A DNA stretch of 64,000 bases from Gallibacterium genomosp. 3 (GTDB lineage Bacteria; Pseudomonadota; Gammaproteobacteria; Enterobacterales; Pasteurellaceae): NCBI RefSeq assembly GCF_001678475.1, contig NZ_JTJR01000008.1:1-64000 (forward strand), in the 5' to 3' direction. Position numbers and translations under genes: made by a program. Positions within the stretch are counted from its first letter, which is position 1. Every line of letters begins with the position of its first letter. The notes beneath the pieces were generated by a model. That model was given only the letters and a program-made list of their open reading frames with translations. It made no database searches and was not told where the DNA came from. Below, in pieces: positions 10,171-20,445 of the stretch.

Positions 10171-12678
10171 ATGCCATCAAATAAAATTAAATTTACCTAT
10201 AATGCTCCAGCCAGAGATGTTGAATCCCTCAAAGCAACTATCGTTTCAAAATTGATTTACAATCTATGCTGCGAACCCTCAGAAGCAAAATTAACTAATT
10301 GGTTAAATGCAGCGCTTTATACAGTACGTGATTTAAGTGCACAATCTCGTTTACATACTCGCCGTGCGATCAAACATGAAAAATCACGTCGTGTCTATTA
10401 TCTTTCTATGGAATTCTTAATGGGGCGTGCTTTCAGTAACGCACTGATTGCGGAAAATGTCTATGAAGCAATGAAACAAGCCTTTACTGAATTAGGCTTA
10501 GATTTTGATGCAATTCTAAACCAAGAAGAAGATCCGGGTTTAGGAAATGGTGGTTTAGGCCGCTTAGCAGCTTGTTTCTTAGATAGTTTAGCGACCCTTC
10601 GTATTCCTGCAACGGGTTATGGTATTCGCTATGACTACGGTATGTTTAAACAAGAAATTGAAAACGGTCGTCAAGTCGAAAAACCAGATGGCTGGTTAGC
10701 ACAAAATATTGCATGGGAATATAACCGTCCAAGTAAAAAAATTCCAATTCGTTTTGGTGGACAAATTTATTACGAAAACAATAAATGTATCTGGAAACCG
10801 TCTGATGAAGTGGTGGCATTAGGTTATGACCAATTAATCCCTGGTTATGACAATGACATTGCTAACACACTTCGTTTATGGTCAGCTCAATCCAGTGATG
10901 CCTTTAGTCTTAATGATTTTAACCGTGGTGACTATTTTGCTGCGATGGAGAAACAAAATTTCTCAGAAAACGTTTCTCGTGTTCTATATCCAGATGACTC
11001 AACAACTGCAGGCCGTGAATTACGTTTACGTCAAGAGCATTTCTTAACATCTGCGTCAGTACAAGATATTTTACGTCGTCATCTCGATATTTTTGATAAT
11101 TTAGATAATTTAGCCGATAAAGTGGCAATCCACTTAAATGATACTCACCCAGTATTAGCCATTCCTGAATTAATGCGTCTATTAATTGATGAACATGGCT
11201 ACGAATGGATTCAAGCGTGGGAAATGTGCTGTAAGATCTTCTCTTATACCAACCATACTTTGATGAGCGAAGCATTAGAAACTTGGCCAATCGAGATGTT
11301 AGGTACAATCTTACCTCGCCATTTACAAATTATCTTAGAAATTAATGAATACTTCTTAAATGATCTTCGTGCGAAAGGTTATGGTGAGGATGTGATTCGC
11401 CGTGTGTCTATTATTGATGAAGATAATGGACGCCGTGTGCGGATGGCTTGGTTAGCGGTGATCGGTTCATATAAGATCAATGGCGTGGCGAAAATCCACT
11501 CTGACTTAATGGTGAAATCAATTTTTGCTGATTTTGCTAAAATTTATCCAGATCGTTTTACCAATGTTACTAATGGGGTAACGCCTCGTCGTTGGTTGGC
11601 GATTGCGAATCCGGGATTATCATCATTAATTGATAGTCGTATTGGTAAGGCATGGCGTAAGGATCTTGAAGAGTTAAGCAAATTGAATCAATTTGCCGAT
11701 GATCAAAGTTTCTTACAAGATTTCCAACGCGTGAAATTTGAAAATAAACAGCGTTTAGCTGATTACATTAAGAGCCATCTTGGGATTGAGGTTAATCCAC
11801 ATGCCTTATTTGACGTACAAGTGAAACGTATTCACGAATATAAACGTCAATTATTGAATGTATTACACATCATTTATCGTTATAACCAAATTCTACAAAA
11901 TCCAGATGCAGATTGGACACCAAGAGTATTTATTTTCGCCGGAAAAGCAGCAAGTGCTTATCATACAGCGAAGAAAATTATTAATTTAATCAACGATGTT
12001 GCTCAAGTTATCAATAATGATGGTCGAGTACGTGATTTAATTAAAGTGGTGTTTATTCCTAACTATGGTGTAAGTTTGGCACAAATTATTATTCCGGCAG
12101 CAGATCTTTCTGAACAAATTTCATTAGCAGGAACCGAAGCATCAGGAACCAGTAATATGAAATTTGCATTAAACGGTGCGTTGACAGTAGGAACATTAGA
12201 TGGTGCTAATGTAGAAATCTTGAATATGGTAGGCCAAGAAAATGTATTCATTTTTGGTAATACTGTAGAACAAGTGGAAGCATTGCGAGCAAGAGGGTAT
12301 TCACCGTTTGAATTCTTTGAAAAAGATCCACAACTACACGAAATTGTGCAGCAAATTACGACAGGACGTTTCTCGCCACAAGAACCAATGCGTTATCAAA
12401 ATGAATTGAATCTGTTCAGCGATTATTATCAAGTGATGGCAGATTTCCGTTCTTATGTCGAAGTCCAAAAACAAGTGGATCAACATTATCGCAATCCACA
12501 AGCGTGGGCGAAATCAGCATTAATTAATACCGCTAATATGGGTTATTTCTCTTCAGACCGCTCAATTATTGATTATGCGGAAAATATCTGGAAAGTAGGA
12601 CCACTATTAAGTTATGACAAAGAAGTTTATGAAGCAGAGAACTGTGTTTTTGAAGATGAACTTCCAGAAAAAATCTAA
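10171..12678 (+). CDS. glgP: Glycogen phosphorylase GlgP
   Basis: An 835-residue pyridoxal-phosphate enzyme that releases glucose-1-phosphate from glycogen chain ends. The cofactor Lys is in [11 protein letters not shown] (K664). The N-terminal half has the conserved [20 protein letters not shown] segment. Length compares with 815 for E. coli GlgP. ATG 10171 is preferred over the TTG 12 bases upstream because GGAG lies 6 bases before it. It is last in the glycogen cluster, separated from glgA by 236 bases with a terminator, so it probably has its own promoter as well. Confidence 0.97.
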   Translation: MPSNKIKFTYNAPARDVESLKATIVSKLIYNLCCEPSEAKLTNWLNAALYTVRDLSAQSRLHTRRAIKHEKSRRVYYLSMEFLMGRAFSNALIAENVYEAMKQAFTELGLDFDAILNQEEDPGLGNGGLGRLAACFLDSLATLRIPATGYGIRYDYGMFKQEIENGRQVEKPDGWLAQNIAWEYNRPSKKIPIRFGGQIYYENNKCIWKPSDEVVALGYDQLIPGYDNDIANTLRLWSAQSSDAFSLNDFNRGDYFAAMEKQNFSENVSRVLYPDDSTTAGRELRLRQEHFLTSASVQDILRRHLDIFDNLDNLADKVAIHLNDTHPVLAIPELMRLLIDEHGYEWIQAWEMCCKIFSYTNHTLMSEALETWPIEMLGTILPRHLQIILEINEYFLNDLRAKGYGEDVIRRVSIIDEDNGRRVRMAWLAVIGSYKINGVAKIHSDLMVKSIFADFAKIYPDRFTNVTNGVTPRRWLAIANPGLSSLIDSRIGKAWRKDLEELSKLNQFADDQSFLQDFQRVKFENKQRLADYIKSHLGIEVNPHALFDVQVKRIHEYKRQLLNVLHIIYRYNQILQNPDADWTPRVFIFAGKAASAYHTAKKIINLINDVAQVINNDGRVRDLIKVVFIPNYGVSLAQIIIPAADLSEQISLAGTEASGTSNMKFALNGALTVGTLDGANVEILNMVGQENVFIFGNTVEQVEALRARGYSPFEFFEKDPQLHEIVQQITTGRFSPQEPMRYQNELNLFSDYYQVMADFRSYVEVQKQVDQHYRNPQAWAKSALINTANMGYFSSDRSIIDYAENIWKVGPLLSYDKEVYEAENCVFEDELPEKI

Positions 12679-12703
12679 TTAGTGTTATTTTAAAATGTAT
12701 GGG

Positions 12704-12730
12704 AAAGCAGTTCAAATGAACTGCTTTTTT
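12704..12730 (+). terminator. Terminator after glgP
   Basis: AAAGCAGTTC, a short AAAT loop, then GAACTGCTTTTTT: a perfect stem with a T-run 26 bases after the glgP stop. Confidence 0.85.
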
Positions 12731-12826
12731 ATCTAATATAATTAACTGACTATTAGGATAAAATTAATTAATATATCAAGAAAAAGATAAGTATTTATTA
12801 TTGATTTTATTGATAAAGATTATACA

Positions 12827-12862
12827 AAATAACCAGAAAAAGGTATCTTTCGGTTATTTTTT
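12827..12862 (+). terminator. Second hairpin upstream of the fimbrial promoter
   Basis: AAATAACC (12827-12834) pairs with GGTTATTT (12852-12859), with inner GAAA/TTTC pairing and a following T-run. It looks like a second intrinsic terminator insulating the fimbrial genes from glgP. The rest of the 307-base gap before the pilin gene is AT-rich and non-coding. Confidence 0.5.
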
Positions 12863-12910
12863 ATAATTGTGAGTAAAATGTAGTCATTTAGTTTTTGTCT
12901 ACAGGCTTTA

Positions 12911-12940
12911 TTCTTGCCCCCCCTAGAGTTTTGCTAATCT
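12911..12940 (+). promoter_or_regulatory. Putative fimbrial promoter with a C7 tract in the spacer
   Basis: A run of seven C (12917-12923) sits between a possible -35 (TTCTTG 12911-12916, or TTGCCC 12914-12919) and a possible -10 (TAATCT 12935-12940). Spacing is 18 or 15 bases depending on the -35 chosen. Slippage in the tract would change spacing and promoter strength, as is known for homopolymer tracts in some Neisseria surface-protein promoters. The promoter call is inference. Confidence 0.4.
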
Positions 12941-12985
12941 CTATCTCTCTCAATTAAATTTTATCAGGGTTAAGGAGTTTTAATT

Positions 12986-13516
12986 ATGAAGAAATTAGCA
13001 TTAGCAACATTAATGGGCGCAGTATTAGCGGTTTCTCAAGGGGCAAATGCGAAAGATGGCACAGTAAATTTTACTGGTGAAATAAAGGATAATACTTGTA
13101 CTGTTCATACAAATAGTAAGAATCTTACTGTACAGCTTCCTTCAGTAAATAAATTAGCATTAGATGCAGCAAATAAGACAGCAGGTCTAACATTATTTTC
13201 TATTCAATTAGATAGTTGTGATAATGTATCAGCAAAAGCTTATTTTGAACCAACGCCAGGTAAAGTAGATTTTACCTCAGGGCGTGTTATTAATACTAAT
13301 ACAACAACTGGTGGTACTGTTGAAATTGAGCTTTTAGACTCAGATGGTACAACCGCATTAAGCCTTGCAGAAAATGCACCAAACCAAAATTCTCAATACC
13401 AAACAATCACAAGTGCAAATAATAAATTACGCTATTTTGCCCGCTATCACGCTAAAGGAACAGCAGTAGCTGGTGCTGTAGCAGGTAGCGTTGATTATAC
13501 CATTGCTTACCAATAA
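12986..13516 (+). CDS. F17-like major fimbrial subunit
   Basis: A 176-residue chaperone-usher pilin. Residues 1-22 are a signal peptide ending ANA-K. The mature protein has a two-Cys pilin fold (C33 in NTCTVH, C76 in DSCDNV) and ends with the donor-strand pattern VDYTIAYQ, a Tyr second from the C-terminus as expected for chaperone recognition. It has a strong AAGGAG ribosome binding site. It is the first of four genes in F17 order (pilin, chaperone, usher, adhesin), and a terminator right after it should make it the most abundant product. It resembles F17-A and Gallibacterium FlfA in type, but close identity cannot be judged here. Confidence 0.88.
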   Translation: MKKLALATLMGAVLAVSQGANAKDGTVNFTGEIKDNTCTVHTNSKNLTVQLPSVNKLALDAANKTAGLTLFSIQLDSCDNVSAKAYFEPTPGKVDFTSGRVINTNTTTGGTVEIELLDSDGTTALSLAENAPNQNSQYQTITSANNKLRYFARYHAKGTAVAGAVAGSVDYTIAYQ

Positions 13517-13540
13517 TTTATTCAAGATAGCAGATGAATA

Positions 13541-13567
13541 AAGGGCAGTTGAGCTGCCCTTATTTCT
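13541..13567 (+). terminator. Intra-operon terminator after the pilin gene
   Basis: AAGGGCAG, a TTGA loop, then GCTGCCCTTATTTCTTT, 25 bases after the pilin stop. Partial termination here would give an excess of pilin over chaperone, usher and adhesin. Confidence 0.75.
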
Positions 13568-13625
13568 TTATCGCAATGTAAGGGGACTTTTCTCCCTTAT
13601 AAAATCAAGCAAATAGGTCAGCAAA

Positions 13626-14345
13626 ATGTGGAAGAAAAGTATCATATTATTAATGGGATTATGGGTATCTGTAAGCCAAGCAAGCATAGTGATTACAGGT
13701 ACACGAGTGATATATCCATCATCACAAAAAAATGTCAATGTTCAACTAAGTAATAATGGCGAACACCCTTCTTTAGTACAAGCCTGGATAGATAATGGTG
13801 ATGCCAATGCCTCCCCAGAGCAGATTAAAATACCATTCTTAATTACGCCACCGATTTCACGGGTGAATGTACAAAAAGGGCAAACCTTACGTATTACCTA
13901 TACGGGCGAGCCTTTACCCCAAGATAGAGAATCGGTGTTTTATTTAAATGTGTTAGATGTGCCACCTAAGCCAAAAGCAAATCCAGACGGTAACCAAAAT
14001 TATCTACAAATTGCTGTGCGTTCACGGATTAAGCTCTTTTTCCGCCCAGAACAATTAGGTATGTCAGTAAATGAGGCATATGACAAAGTGCAGTGGTCGG
14101 TGAAACAACAGCAAGGGAAAAGTGTGATAGAGGTGCATAACCCCACCCCTTACTTTATTACCTATAACCGAATTAGTGTGAAACAAGGTGGAAAAGTGGT
14201 TCATGCAAAAGAGAGCGATATGGTAGCCCCGTATGGAACAGCGAGTTATGTGTTATCAGGAAATATAGCAAATAAAGGTGAAGTGAATTGGGTTGTGGTA
14301 AATGACTATGGTGGGTTACAACAAGGAAGTCATTTACTGCATTAG
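13626..14345 (+). CDS. Periplasmic fimbrial chaperone (PapD family)
   Basis: A 239-residue protein with a signal peptide (1-19, cleaved after VSQA). It has the two immunoglobulin-like domains of PapD chaperones. The first domain carries IVITGTRVIYPSSQKNVNVQ, with the usual Arg near the domain start, and the second contains the basic SRIKLFFRPEQL region. It caps pilin subunits in the periplasm by donor-strand complementation and delivers them to the usher. It follows the major pilin as in F17 operons (F17-D position) and precedes the usher by 78 bases. Confidence 0.9.
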   Translation: MWKKSIILLMGLWVSVSQASIVITGTRVIYPSSQKNVNVQLSNNGEHPSLVQAWIDNGDANASPEQIKIPFLITPPISRVNVQKGQTLRITYTGEPLPQDRESVFYLNVLDVPPKPKANPDGNQNYLQIAVRSRIKLFFRPEQLGMSVNEAYDKVQWSVKQQQGKSVIEVHNPTPYFITYNRISVKQGGKVVHAKESDMVAPYGTASYVLSGNIANKGEVNWVVVNDYGGLQQGSHLLH

Positions 14346-14423
14346 ATATTAAGAAATCATCACAAAAAGAAAATAAATAAGAGAAGAAAGTTATTTGGAT
14401 AAAGTCAATTTATAGGGTAGTTT

Positions 14424-16964
14424 GTGAGTAATGATAAACAGAGATGGAATATGCAAAAGCATAATGTAAATAGATTTAAACTTTGCTTGGTATATTCAGC
14501 AGTATTAATGTCATTAATGGGAGCACCTTCTTTTGTGCAAGCAGAAGAGGAATATGTTGAATTTAATCCTATTTTCTTACGTGGCGTATCAAGTGATGAA
14601 GTAGATGTGAGTCGATTTAGTTATGGTAACCCAGTAGCAGCAGGTGAATATGTAGCAGATATTTATTTAAATGAACAACTTAAAGGGCGAATAGCATTAC
14701 AGTTTGCCGAAGTACCAAATAAACATACAACCGCATTATGTATGACAGACAGCTTATTGTCTGTTTTGGATTTATCTACTTATGCTTTTACAGGGAAAGC
14801 TACACAGGATAATGCCCAATGTTCATTTTTGATTGATAACGTACCCGAAGTAAAAATCAACTTTGATTTATCAACATTACGTTTAGATGTTCATGTTCCA
14901 CAGGCTTATATTAACCAGCGTCCACCAGGTTATATTTCACCTGCACAATGGCAAGATGGCGTACCTGTTGCATTTGTACGCTATGATGCGTCACATTATC
15001 AATATCGTTATGGTGGTATCAAATCAGAACAGACGTACCTTGGAGTAGAAGCGGGAATTAATCTATTTGGTTGGGCACTCCGCCATCGAGGTTCACAAAG
15101 TTGGCAAGACCAAGTTCGCTCACCTTATCAATCAATTTCTACTTATGCACAACATGATATTGCATTATTACGTGGGCAACTGACGATAGGGGATTTTTAC
15201 ACGAGTGGGCTCTTAATGGATAGTCTGCCTTTACGCGGGGTACAATTAGCGTCTGATGATAGAATGTTGGCAAGTTCTGTACGAGGCTATGCGCCGATTA
15301 TTCGAGGTGTGGCAAACTCTAATGCAAAAGTAATTATTCGTCAAAATGGGCGTATTTTAAAAGAGGTAACTGTACCAGCAGGACCATTCTCAATAGAGGA
15401 TTTATACCCAACAGGATATGGTGGGGATATTGATGTTGAAATTTTAGAAGCGAATGGTGAAAAGCGAACGTTTAGCATTCCTTACACCGCCACTGCACAA
15501 TTAATTCGTCCAGGGTATAGTCGTTATCAAATTGCGGTAGGACGTTATCGTTATGGTGAAGACATTTATCCAAATAATATCGCTCAAGCAACATGGCAAT
15601 ATGGTTTAACCAATAACATTACGTTGAATATGGGCGCAACCGCAACCAAAAATTATCACGCTGAGTTAGTGGGATTGGCTTTTAATACGCCAATAGGCGC
15701 ATTTGCAACGAATGCCACATTTTCAAATGCAGTCTTTACAAACTCAGGAAATAAACGCAAGGGATATAGCTTATATGCAAGCTATAACACACGCATTGAA
15801 CCGACTAATACCAATGTGACCTTAGCGGCGTATCGTTATTTGTCGAGAGATTACTTTAGTTTGCAAGAGGTACTCACTGCGAATAATAGTCAATTTTTAG
15901 ATGATATTGCGTTAGATTTGGGGGCTTATACACCTTATCGTCCAAAGAATCAATTTAATGTCGCAATTAACCAAGCATTAAAAAAACAATGGGGACACCT
16001 TTATTTAACGGGTTCAACAAGTACTTACTGGGATAGTCATCGTAAACAGTACGAATATCAGTTAGGGTATAGTAATTATTACAAACGGTTAAATTATAGT
16101 GTGTCGTTTTCACAAGCAAGAACCAATCAGGGCGAAAAGGATAACCGTTTTTATTTAAACCTATCTTTACCGTTAGGTAATGAATCCTATACTTACCTAT
16201 CGCAGTCATTGAATGTATATCAACAAAATCAATATACCACAGCCACATCAATTTCAGGGACGTTGGGTAAGGAGCGAAATTATAGTTATAGTCTGTCATT
16301 TAACCGTAATCAAAATAATCTTAAGAACTATGCAGCAAGTGGTAACTATACTGGTAGCTGGGTGAATCTCAATGGAACTTGGGGGCGTGATAGTGACCGC
16401 AATCAGCAATATTCTGTGAGTGCGTCTGGTGCAGTAGTGGCACATCCAAAAGGCATCACATTAACTAATTATCTGGATGATACGTTTGCGATTATCCATG
16501 CAAAAGGGGCAAGCGGTGCAAAAATTAATGGCGCGATAGCCAATAAATTAGATTATTTTGGTAATGGGATTTTATCTTATTTAGAACCTTATAGCGTTAA
16601 TTATGTTGGGATTGATACCACTGATATTCCAGACAGTGTTGAGTTATCCGCGACAGAGCAACAAGTAATTCCGAGAGCGAACAGTGCGATGCTTATTGAT
16701 TTTGCGACTAAAACAGGGCAAGTCGTCTTTTTAGAGCTGACGGAAATGCCAGCACTACCGTCAATTGGTACAGAAGTATTAGACGAACAACAGAGATCTG
16801 TTGGGGTTGTAGCGCAAGGTGGACGGATTTATACGCGAGGATTATCGGATAAAGGACAATTAACGTTATCGTGGGCAGGCAAGCAGTGTCGGATTGATTA
16901 TCAAATATCAAATAGAGAAAACAACCGACAAATTTTGATTATACCTGTAGTTTGTAAGGAATAA
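14424..16964 (+). CDS. Outer-membrane fimbrial usher (PapC/FimD family)
   Basis: An 846-residue usher. It has a signal peptide within the first 40 residues, an N-terminal periplasmic domain (VEFNPIFLRG, with the YVADIYLNEQ motif), a 24-strand barrel with a plug (the FSIEDLYPTGYGGDIDVEI region), and a C-terminal periplasmic domain with the Cys pair QCRIDY and VVCKE. It secretes and assembles the fimbria. Start choice is uncertain: GTG 14424 gives a long basic lead and ATG 14451 (MQKHNVNRFK) also fits a signal peptide. The adhesin gene begins 5 bases after its stop. Confidence 0.92.
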   Translation: MSNDKQRWNMQKHNVNRFKLCLVYSAVLMSLMGAPSFVQAEEEYVEFNPIFLRGVSSDEVDVSRFSYGNPVAAGEYVADIYLNEQLKGRIALQFAEVPNKHTTALCMTDSLLSVLDLSTYAFTGKATQDNAQCSFLIDNVPEVKINFDLSTLRLDVHVPQAYINQRPPGYISPAQWQDGVPVAFVRYDASHYQYRYGGIKSEQTYLGVEAGINLFGWALRHRGSQSWQDQVRSPYQSISTYAQHDIALLRGQLTIGDFYTSGLLMDSLPLRGVQLASDDRMLASSVRGYAPIIRGVANSNAKVIIRQNGRILKEVTVPAGPFSIEDLYPTGYGGDIDVEILEANGEKRTFSIPYTATAQLIRPGYSRYQIAVGRYRYGEDIYPNNIAQATWQYGLTNNITLNMGATATKNYHAELVGLAFNTPIGAFATNATFSNAVFTNSGNKRKGYSLYASYNTRIEPTNTNVTLAAYRYLSRDYFSLQEVLTANNSQFLDDIALDLGAYTPYRPKNQFNVAINQALKKQWGHLYLTGSTSTYWDSHRKQYEYQLGYSNYYKRLNYSVSFSQARTNQGEKDNRFYLNLSLPLGNESYTYLSQSLNVYQQNQYTTATSISGTLGKERNYSYSLSFNRNQNNLKNYAASGNYTGSWVNLNGTWGRDSDRNQQYSVSASGAVVAHPKGITLTNYLDDTFAIIHAKGASGAKINGAIANKLDYFGNGILSYLEPYSVNYVGIDTTDIPDSVELSATEQQVIPRANSAMLIDFATKTGQVVFLELTEMPALPSIGTEVLDEQQRSVGVVAQGGRIYTRGLSDKGQLTLSWAGKQCRIDYQISNRENNRQILIIPVVCKE

Positions 16965-16969
16965 GAGGA

Positions 16970-18094
16970 ATGATTTTATTTAGAATTATATTAATAATGG
17001 TTTTGATGGTAGGACTGGCAAAAGCGGATTCTGAGTACAGAATTCCTAGTAAACGAAATTCTATTAGCTTAACTATACCTGGGGGCATACATGAAGTAGC
17101 AAAAGCAAGAGATAATTGGAGTCCTTTACCAGCTATCAGGGGAAATGGTGTAAATCAAGATGGTTCTTTTTTTGGGCGACATGAGTCACCTGCTCAGAGA
17201 CCTACAAGTATAATTGAAGCTAAAGTGATTTTAGAGCCGACAGGATATATCTATAATGGACTACCTATTTTCAAAATACCAGGTAATGATTATGTAGGTA
17301 TTGTACTATATGTAGGTGATACAAGGGCGGAAAAAGGAGTTAACTTTACAAATAAAAATTGGCAAGAAGTATTTAAATTTGGTGGAAATAGTTCAGGATA
17401 TCAAGGACTCAATCTCTTTTTTAGAAGTGTTATGTATGCATCTCCTCAAGAAAGAATACCTGGTCAGCAAATAGAGCCGGCATTAACTAGTCGATTACTT
17501 GTAGGTTATATTCGTTCTCGAGCTATTTATGCAAATGTGGGTAAAAATGGAATTAGAAATGGTGTAACAGCAGATATTCCTATTTATTTAGAGCCATATG
17601 GTATGAAATATACTATTAGTACTTGTACTATGACATCACCACAAAATATTACTGTTCAAATGCCAAAGATTAGTAAAAGCTCTCTAGATAATGCTCCTGT
17701 AAATAGAGGTCTTCCAGAGGTTTATGCAGGAATATTTGAGTTAAAATTAAATCAATGTGGTGCTTATACTCGTAATGAAAAATTCCTCAGAAATGATATT
17801 TCAAGGGTTCTTATCACATTTACAGATGCAACAGATCCTAGTAATACAGGAAGTTACCTAAAATTAACTCCAGATTCTATGGCAAGAGGCGTTGGAATTA
17901 GAATTTATCCTGTAGATGGACCATTTTGGCAATATCAAGGTTGGTGGGTAGGCTTAAATTCTCTGAAAGGATTAAATTATGATGCAAATAATCGTAATGT
18001 TTTACAACGTTTTATTGTTAAATACGCAAAAACAGGAGATATTACCCCAGGAACAGTGAATGCAACAGCAACTTTTACATTTTCATATCAATAA
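16970..18094 (+). CDS. F17G-like two-domain tip adhesin
   Basis: A 374-residue secreted protein: signal peptide 1-19 (cleaved after AKA), a lectin-like domain about 20-195, and a pilin domain about 205-374 ending TATFTFSYQ. The segment VGIVLYVGDTRAEKGVNF followed by KNWQEVF strongly resembles the F17G sugar-binding domain (family pattern: an LxxWMGDT-like strand, then a NSWENVF-like strand). F17G binds terminal N-acetylglucosamine; whether this variant does is unknown, since the rest of the domain is diverged. The pilin domain has Cys in STCTM and NQCGA. Base use is somewhat more AT-rich than the usher. It is the last gene, in the F17-G position, 5 bases after the usher. Confidence 0.82.
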   Translation: MILFRIILIMVLMVGLAKADSEYRIPSKRNSISLTIPGGIHEVAKARDNWSPLPAIRGNGVNQDGSFFGRHESPAQRPTSIIEAKVILEPTGYIYNGLPIFKIPGNDYVGIVLYVGDTRAEKGVNFTNKNWQEVFKFGGNSSGYQGLNLFFRSVMYASPQERIPGQQIEPALTSRLLVGYIRSRAIYANVGKNGIRNGVTADIPIYLEPYGMKYTISTCTMTSPQNITVQMPKISKSSLDNAPVNRGLPEVYAGIFELKLNQCGAYTRNEKFLRNDISRVLITFTDATDPSNTGSYLKLTPDSMARGVGIRIYPVDGPFWQYQGWWVGLNSLKGLNYDANNRNVLQRFIVKYAKTGDITPGTVNATATFTFSYQ

Positions 18095-18100
18095 ATTAAT

Positions 18101-18130
18101 AAAGGCAGTTCAAATAAACTGCCTTTATTA
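18101..18130. terminator. Convergent terminator, fimbrial operon / tcyP
   Basis: AAAGGCAGTT, a CAAATA loop, AACTGCCTTTATT lies between the convergent adhesin and tcyP genes. The stem has A-rich and T-rich flanks, so it can act in both directions. Confidence 0.8.
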
Positions 18131-18145
18131 TTCATATTCAGATAT

Positions 18146-19510
18146 TTAATTTTGTTCAGCAAAAGTAGGTTCATCAGCCTGTTTTAAAATTCGGCTAGAA
18201 ATTGTGCCAGCTGTTATTGCGCCATTTACATTTAATGCAGTACGTCCCATATCAATTAAAGGTTCAATTGAAATTAATAAGCCGACTAAGGTTAAAGGTA
18301 ATCCCATAGTAGAAAGTACAATAATCGCCGCAAATGTTGCACCACCACCAACACCAGCGATACCAAATGAAGAAATGGTAACGACTAGCACTAAAGTGGC
18401 TAAGAAATCAATTGAAGTCGGATCAATGCCCACTGTTGGCGCAATCATCACCGCTAACATCGCAGGATAAATTCCTGCGCAACCATTTTGACCAATCGTA
18501 GCGCCGAATGAAGCGGAGAAATTAGCAATCGCACTTGGCACACCTAATTTATTGATTTGAGTTTCAATATTTAATGGAATTGTGGCTGCGCTTGAACGAG
18601 AAGTAAAGGCAAATAATAGGGTAGGTGAGACTTTTTGGTAATAACGAATTGGATTAACTCTAAAGAAAGAAAGTAACAATCCATGAACGAAGAACATTAA
18701 AATGATCGCTAAGTAGGAAGCGACAACAAAGCCTGCTAAATTAAGAATGTCTGCTAAACTAGAACTTGCGACAACTTTCGTCATTAAAGCTAGGACACCA
18801 TAAGGTGTTAAGCGAATCACAACTCGAACTAGTGCCATAATTAATTTGTTTAGTGTATCAACGCCTTGAGAAATGCGTTCTGATAAGGCTTCATCTTTTT
18901 TACGAATTGTGAGAATTGCTACACCTAAGAAAGCAGAAAAAATCACGACACTAATAATCGAAGTTGGGTTAGCACCGGTTAATTCAGCAAATGGATTTTT
19001 TGGAATAAATGAAAGGATCATACTTGGAATGGTTAATCCATCAAGTTGCGCCGCACGACCAAGTACTTTTTCATTCGCAGCAAGTTCACGTGCTCCTGAT
19101 GTTAATCCTTCAGCGGAAAGATGGAAGAGATTGGTCATGGCTATCCCAATGATCGCTGCAATTGCTGTGGTAACTAATAGAATAGAGAGTACACTAAAGC
19201 TAATTTTACCAAGGGAACTCGCATCATGCAGACGTGAAATAGCAGAAAGAATTGAAACAAAAACTAAAGGCATAACAATCATTTGTAGCAAACGCACATA
19301 ACCATTACCGACAATATTGAGCCAATTAATAGTTTCAGCGAGTACTGGGGAATCAATTTTATAGATAAGTTGTAGTACGCCACCAAAGATTACCCCTATA
19401 ACCAATCCGACTAATACTGTACGAGATAGATTATCAGAACGTTTGAAATAAATGCCTACCAGCCATAATAGGCTAATGAAGATGATTAGATTAATAGTAG
19501 TGCTTAACAT
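18146..19510 (-). CDS. tcyP: L-cystine/sodium symporter TcyP
   Basis: A 454-residue member of the sodium:dicarboxylate symporter family. It matches E. coli YdjN/TcyP in segments such as [69 protein letters not shown] and [13 protein letters not shown]. It has about eight to ten membrane segments with the two re-entrant hairpins of the family (Ser-rich SRSSAA loop). It imports cystine across the inner membrane. It is a single gene, divergent from the pseudouridine synthase. The ribosome binding site is weak (GGGGT about 14 bases upstream). Confidence 0.93.
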   Translation of the reverse strand: MLSTTINLIIFISLLWLVGIYFKRSDNLSRTVLVGLVIGVIFGGVLQLIYKIDSPVLAETINWLNIVGNGYVRLLQMIVMPLVFVSILSAISRLHDASSLGKISFSVLSILLVTTAIAAIIGIAMTNLFHLSAEGLTSGARELAANEKVLGRAAQLDGLTIPSMILSFIPKNPFAELTGANPTSIISVVIFSAFLGVAILTIRKKDEALSERISQGVDTLNKLIMALVRVVIRLTPYGVLALMTKVVASSSLADILNLAGFVVASYLAIILMFFVHGLLLSFFRVNPIRYYQKVSPTLLFAFTSRSSAATIPLNIETQINKLGVPSAIANFSASFGATIGQNGCAGIYPAMLAVMIAPTVGIDPTSIDFLATLVLVVTISSFGIAGVGGGATFAAIIVLSTMGLPLTLVGLLISIEPLIDMGRTALNVNGAITAGTISSRILKQADEPTFAEQN

Positions 19511-19660
19511 AAAGAATTATTACCCCATTGATATAAAATTTAAGAAAATAGATTTGAAATGAAAACCAATTATAGCAATACTTAATTTAGCGATTGTTAT
19601 AACTTTTTATTATAAGTAATAGCATTTATAATAAAAATAAGTTTGTAAATGGGTATAAAT

Positions 19661-20332
19661 ATGTATTTTCCTATTGTGTATCAAAATGCTGATTTTGTGG
19701 TGATTAATAAGCCACCAGGGATTAGTGTGCATAAAGATGACAATGCGATTGGTTTAACCACTTTAGTAGCCAAACAGCTCAATGTTGAACAGGTTTGGCT
19801 CGTTCATCGTCTTGATAAAACAACATCTGGTTTGTTATTACTGGCGTTAAATAAAGAGGCGGCGGCAGAATTATCAACGCTTTTTGCCGAACATCAGGTT
19901 AAAAAAATCTATTTTGCATTAGTAGAAAATAAGCCAAAGAAAAAACAAGGGCTAATTCGTGGTGATATGGTACGTACTCGGCGAGGGATGTGGAAATTAA
20001 CACCAGAACAGCAACATCCAGCAATTACTCGTTTTTATTCAGTAAGTTGTGAAAGTAAATTACGCCTATTTGTGTTGAAACCACAAACAGGAAAAACTCA
20101 TCAATTACGGGTCGCAATGAAAAGTTTAGGAAGTCCTATTTTAGGCGATCCACTGTATGGGAATAAGCAATATACTGGACGTTGTCATTTACATTCTGCG
20201 GTGTTAGCGTTTTATTTCCATGATCAATTTTTTTGTTGTTCATGTTTACCAGAAGAGGGGGAATTTATGCGGGAATCGGTGAAATTACAAATGACACAAA
20301 TTGTTGCGCAAGAAATTGCAGAAATTAGATAA
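19661..20332 (+). CDS. RluA-family RNA pseudouridine synthase
   Basis: A protein of about 223 residues with the RluA catalytic motif HRLDKTTSGLLLLA (Asp is the nucleophile). It also has the family segments VVINKPPGISVHKD, KTHQLRVAMKSLGSPILGDPLYG and LHSAVLAF. It converts uridine to pseudouridine in rRNA or tRNA; the target is not clear. It resembles the short Rlu-type proteins of Haemophilus rather than RluA, RluC, RluD or TruC proper, and lacks an S4 domain. The start could be ATG 19649 or ATG 19661; the latter (MYFPIVYQNADF) has GGG at fair spacing. Confidence 0.85.
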   Translation: MYFPIVYQNADFVVINKPPGISVHKDDNAIGLTTLVAKQLNVEQVWLVHRLDKTTSGLLLLALNKEAAAELSTLFAEHQVKKIYFALVENKPKKKQGLIRGDMVRTRRGMWKLTPEQQHPAITRFYSVSCESKLRLFVLKPQTGKTHQLRVAMKSLGSPILGDPLYGNKQYTGRCHLHSAVLAFYFHDQFFCCSCLPEEGEFMRESVKLQMTQIVAQEIAEIR

Positions 20333-20400
20333 TAAAACGTGATTTTTTAAGTCTTTAGTATTATCATTATTCCACTTTTAACCAATTTCAAAACAGTTTA

Positions 20401-20445
20401 ATGATGTCAATGTATATGTTTAGTTTCCGATTTTTTAGCTCTTAG
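20401..20445 (+). CDS. pheM: pheST leader peptide (PheM-like)
   Basis: A 14-codon open frame reading MMSMYMFSFRFFSS, with four Phe codons, two of them adjacent near the end. It ends just upstream of an attenuator and 131 bases before pheS. E. coli pheST is controlled by an equivalent leader peptide, PheM. Stalling at Phe codons when charged tRNA-Phe is scarce should favour the antiterminator. The ribosome binding site is poor and translation could begin at any of the first Met codons. Confidence 0.75.
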   Translation: MMSMYMFSFRFFSS

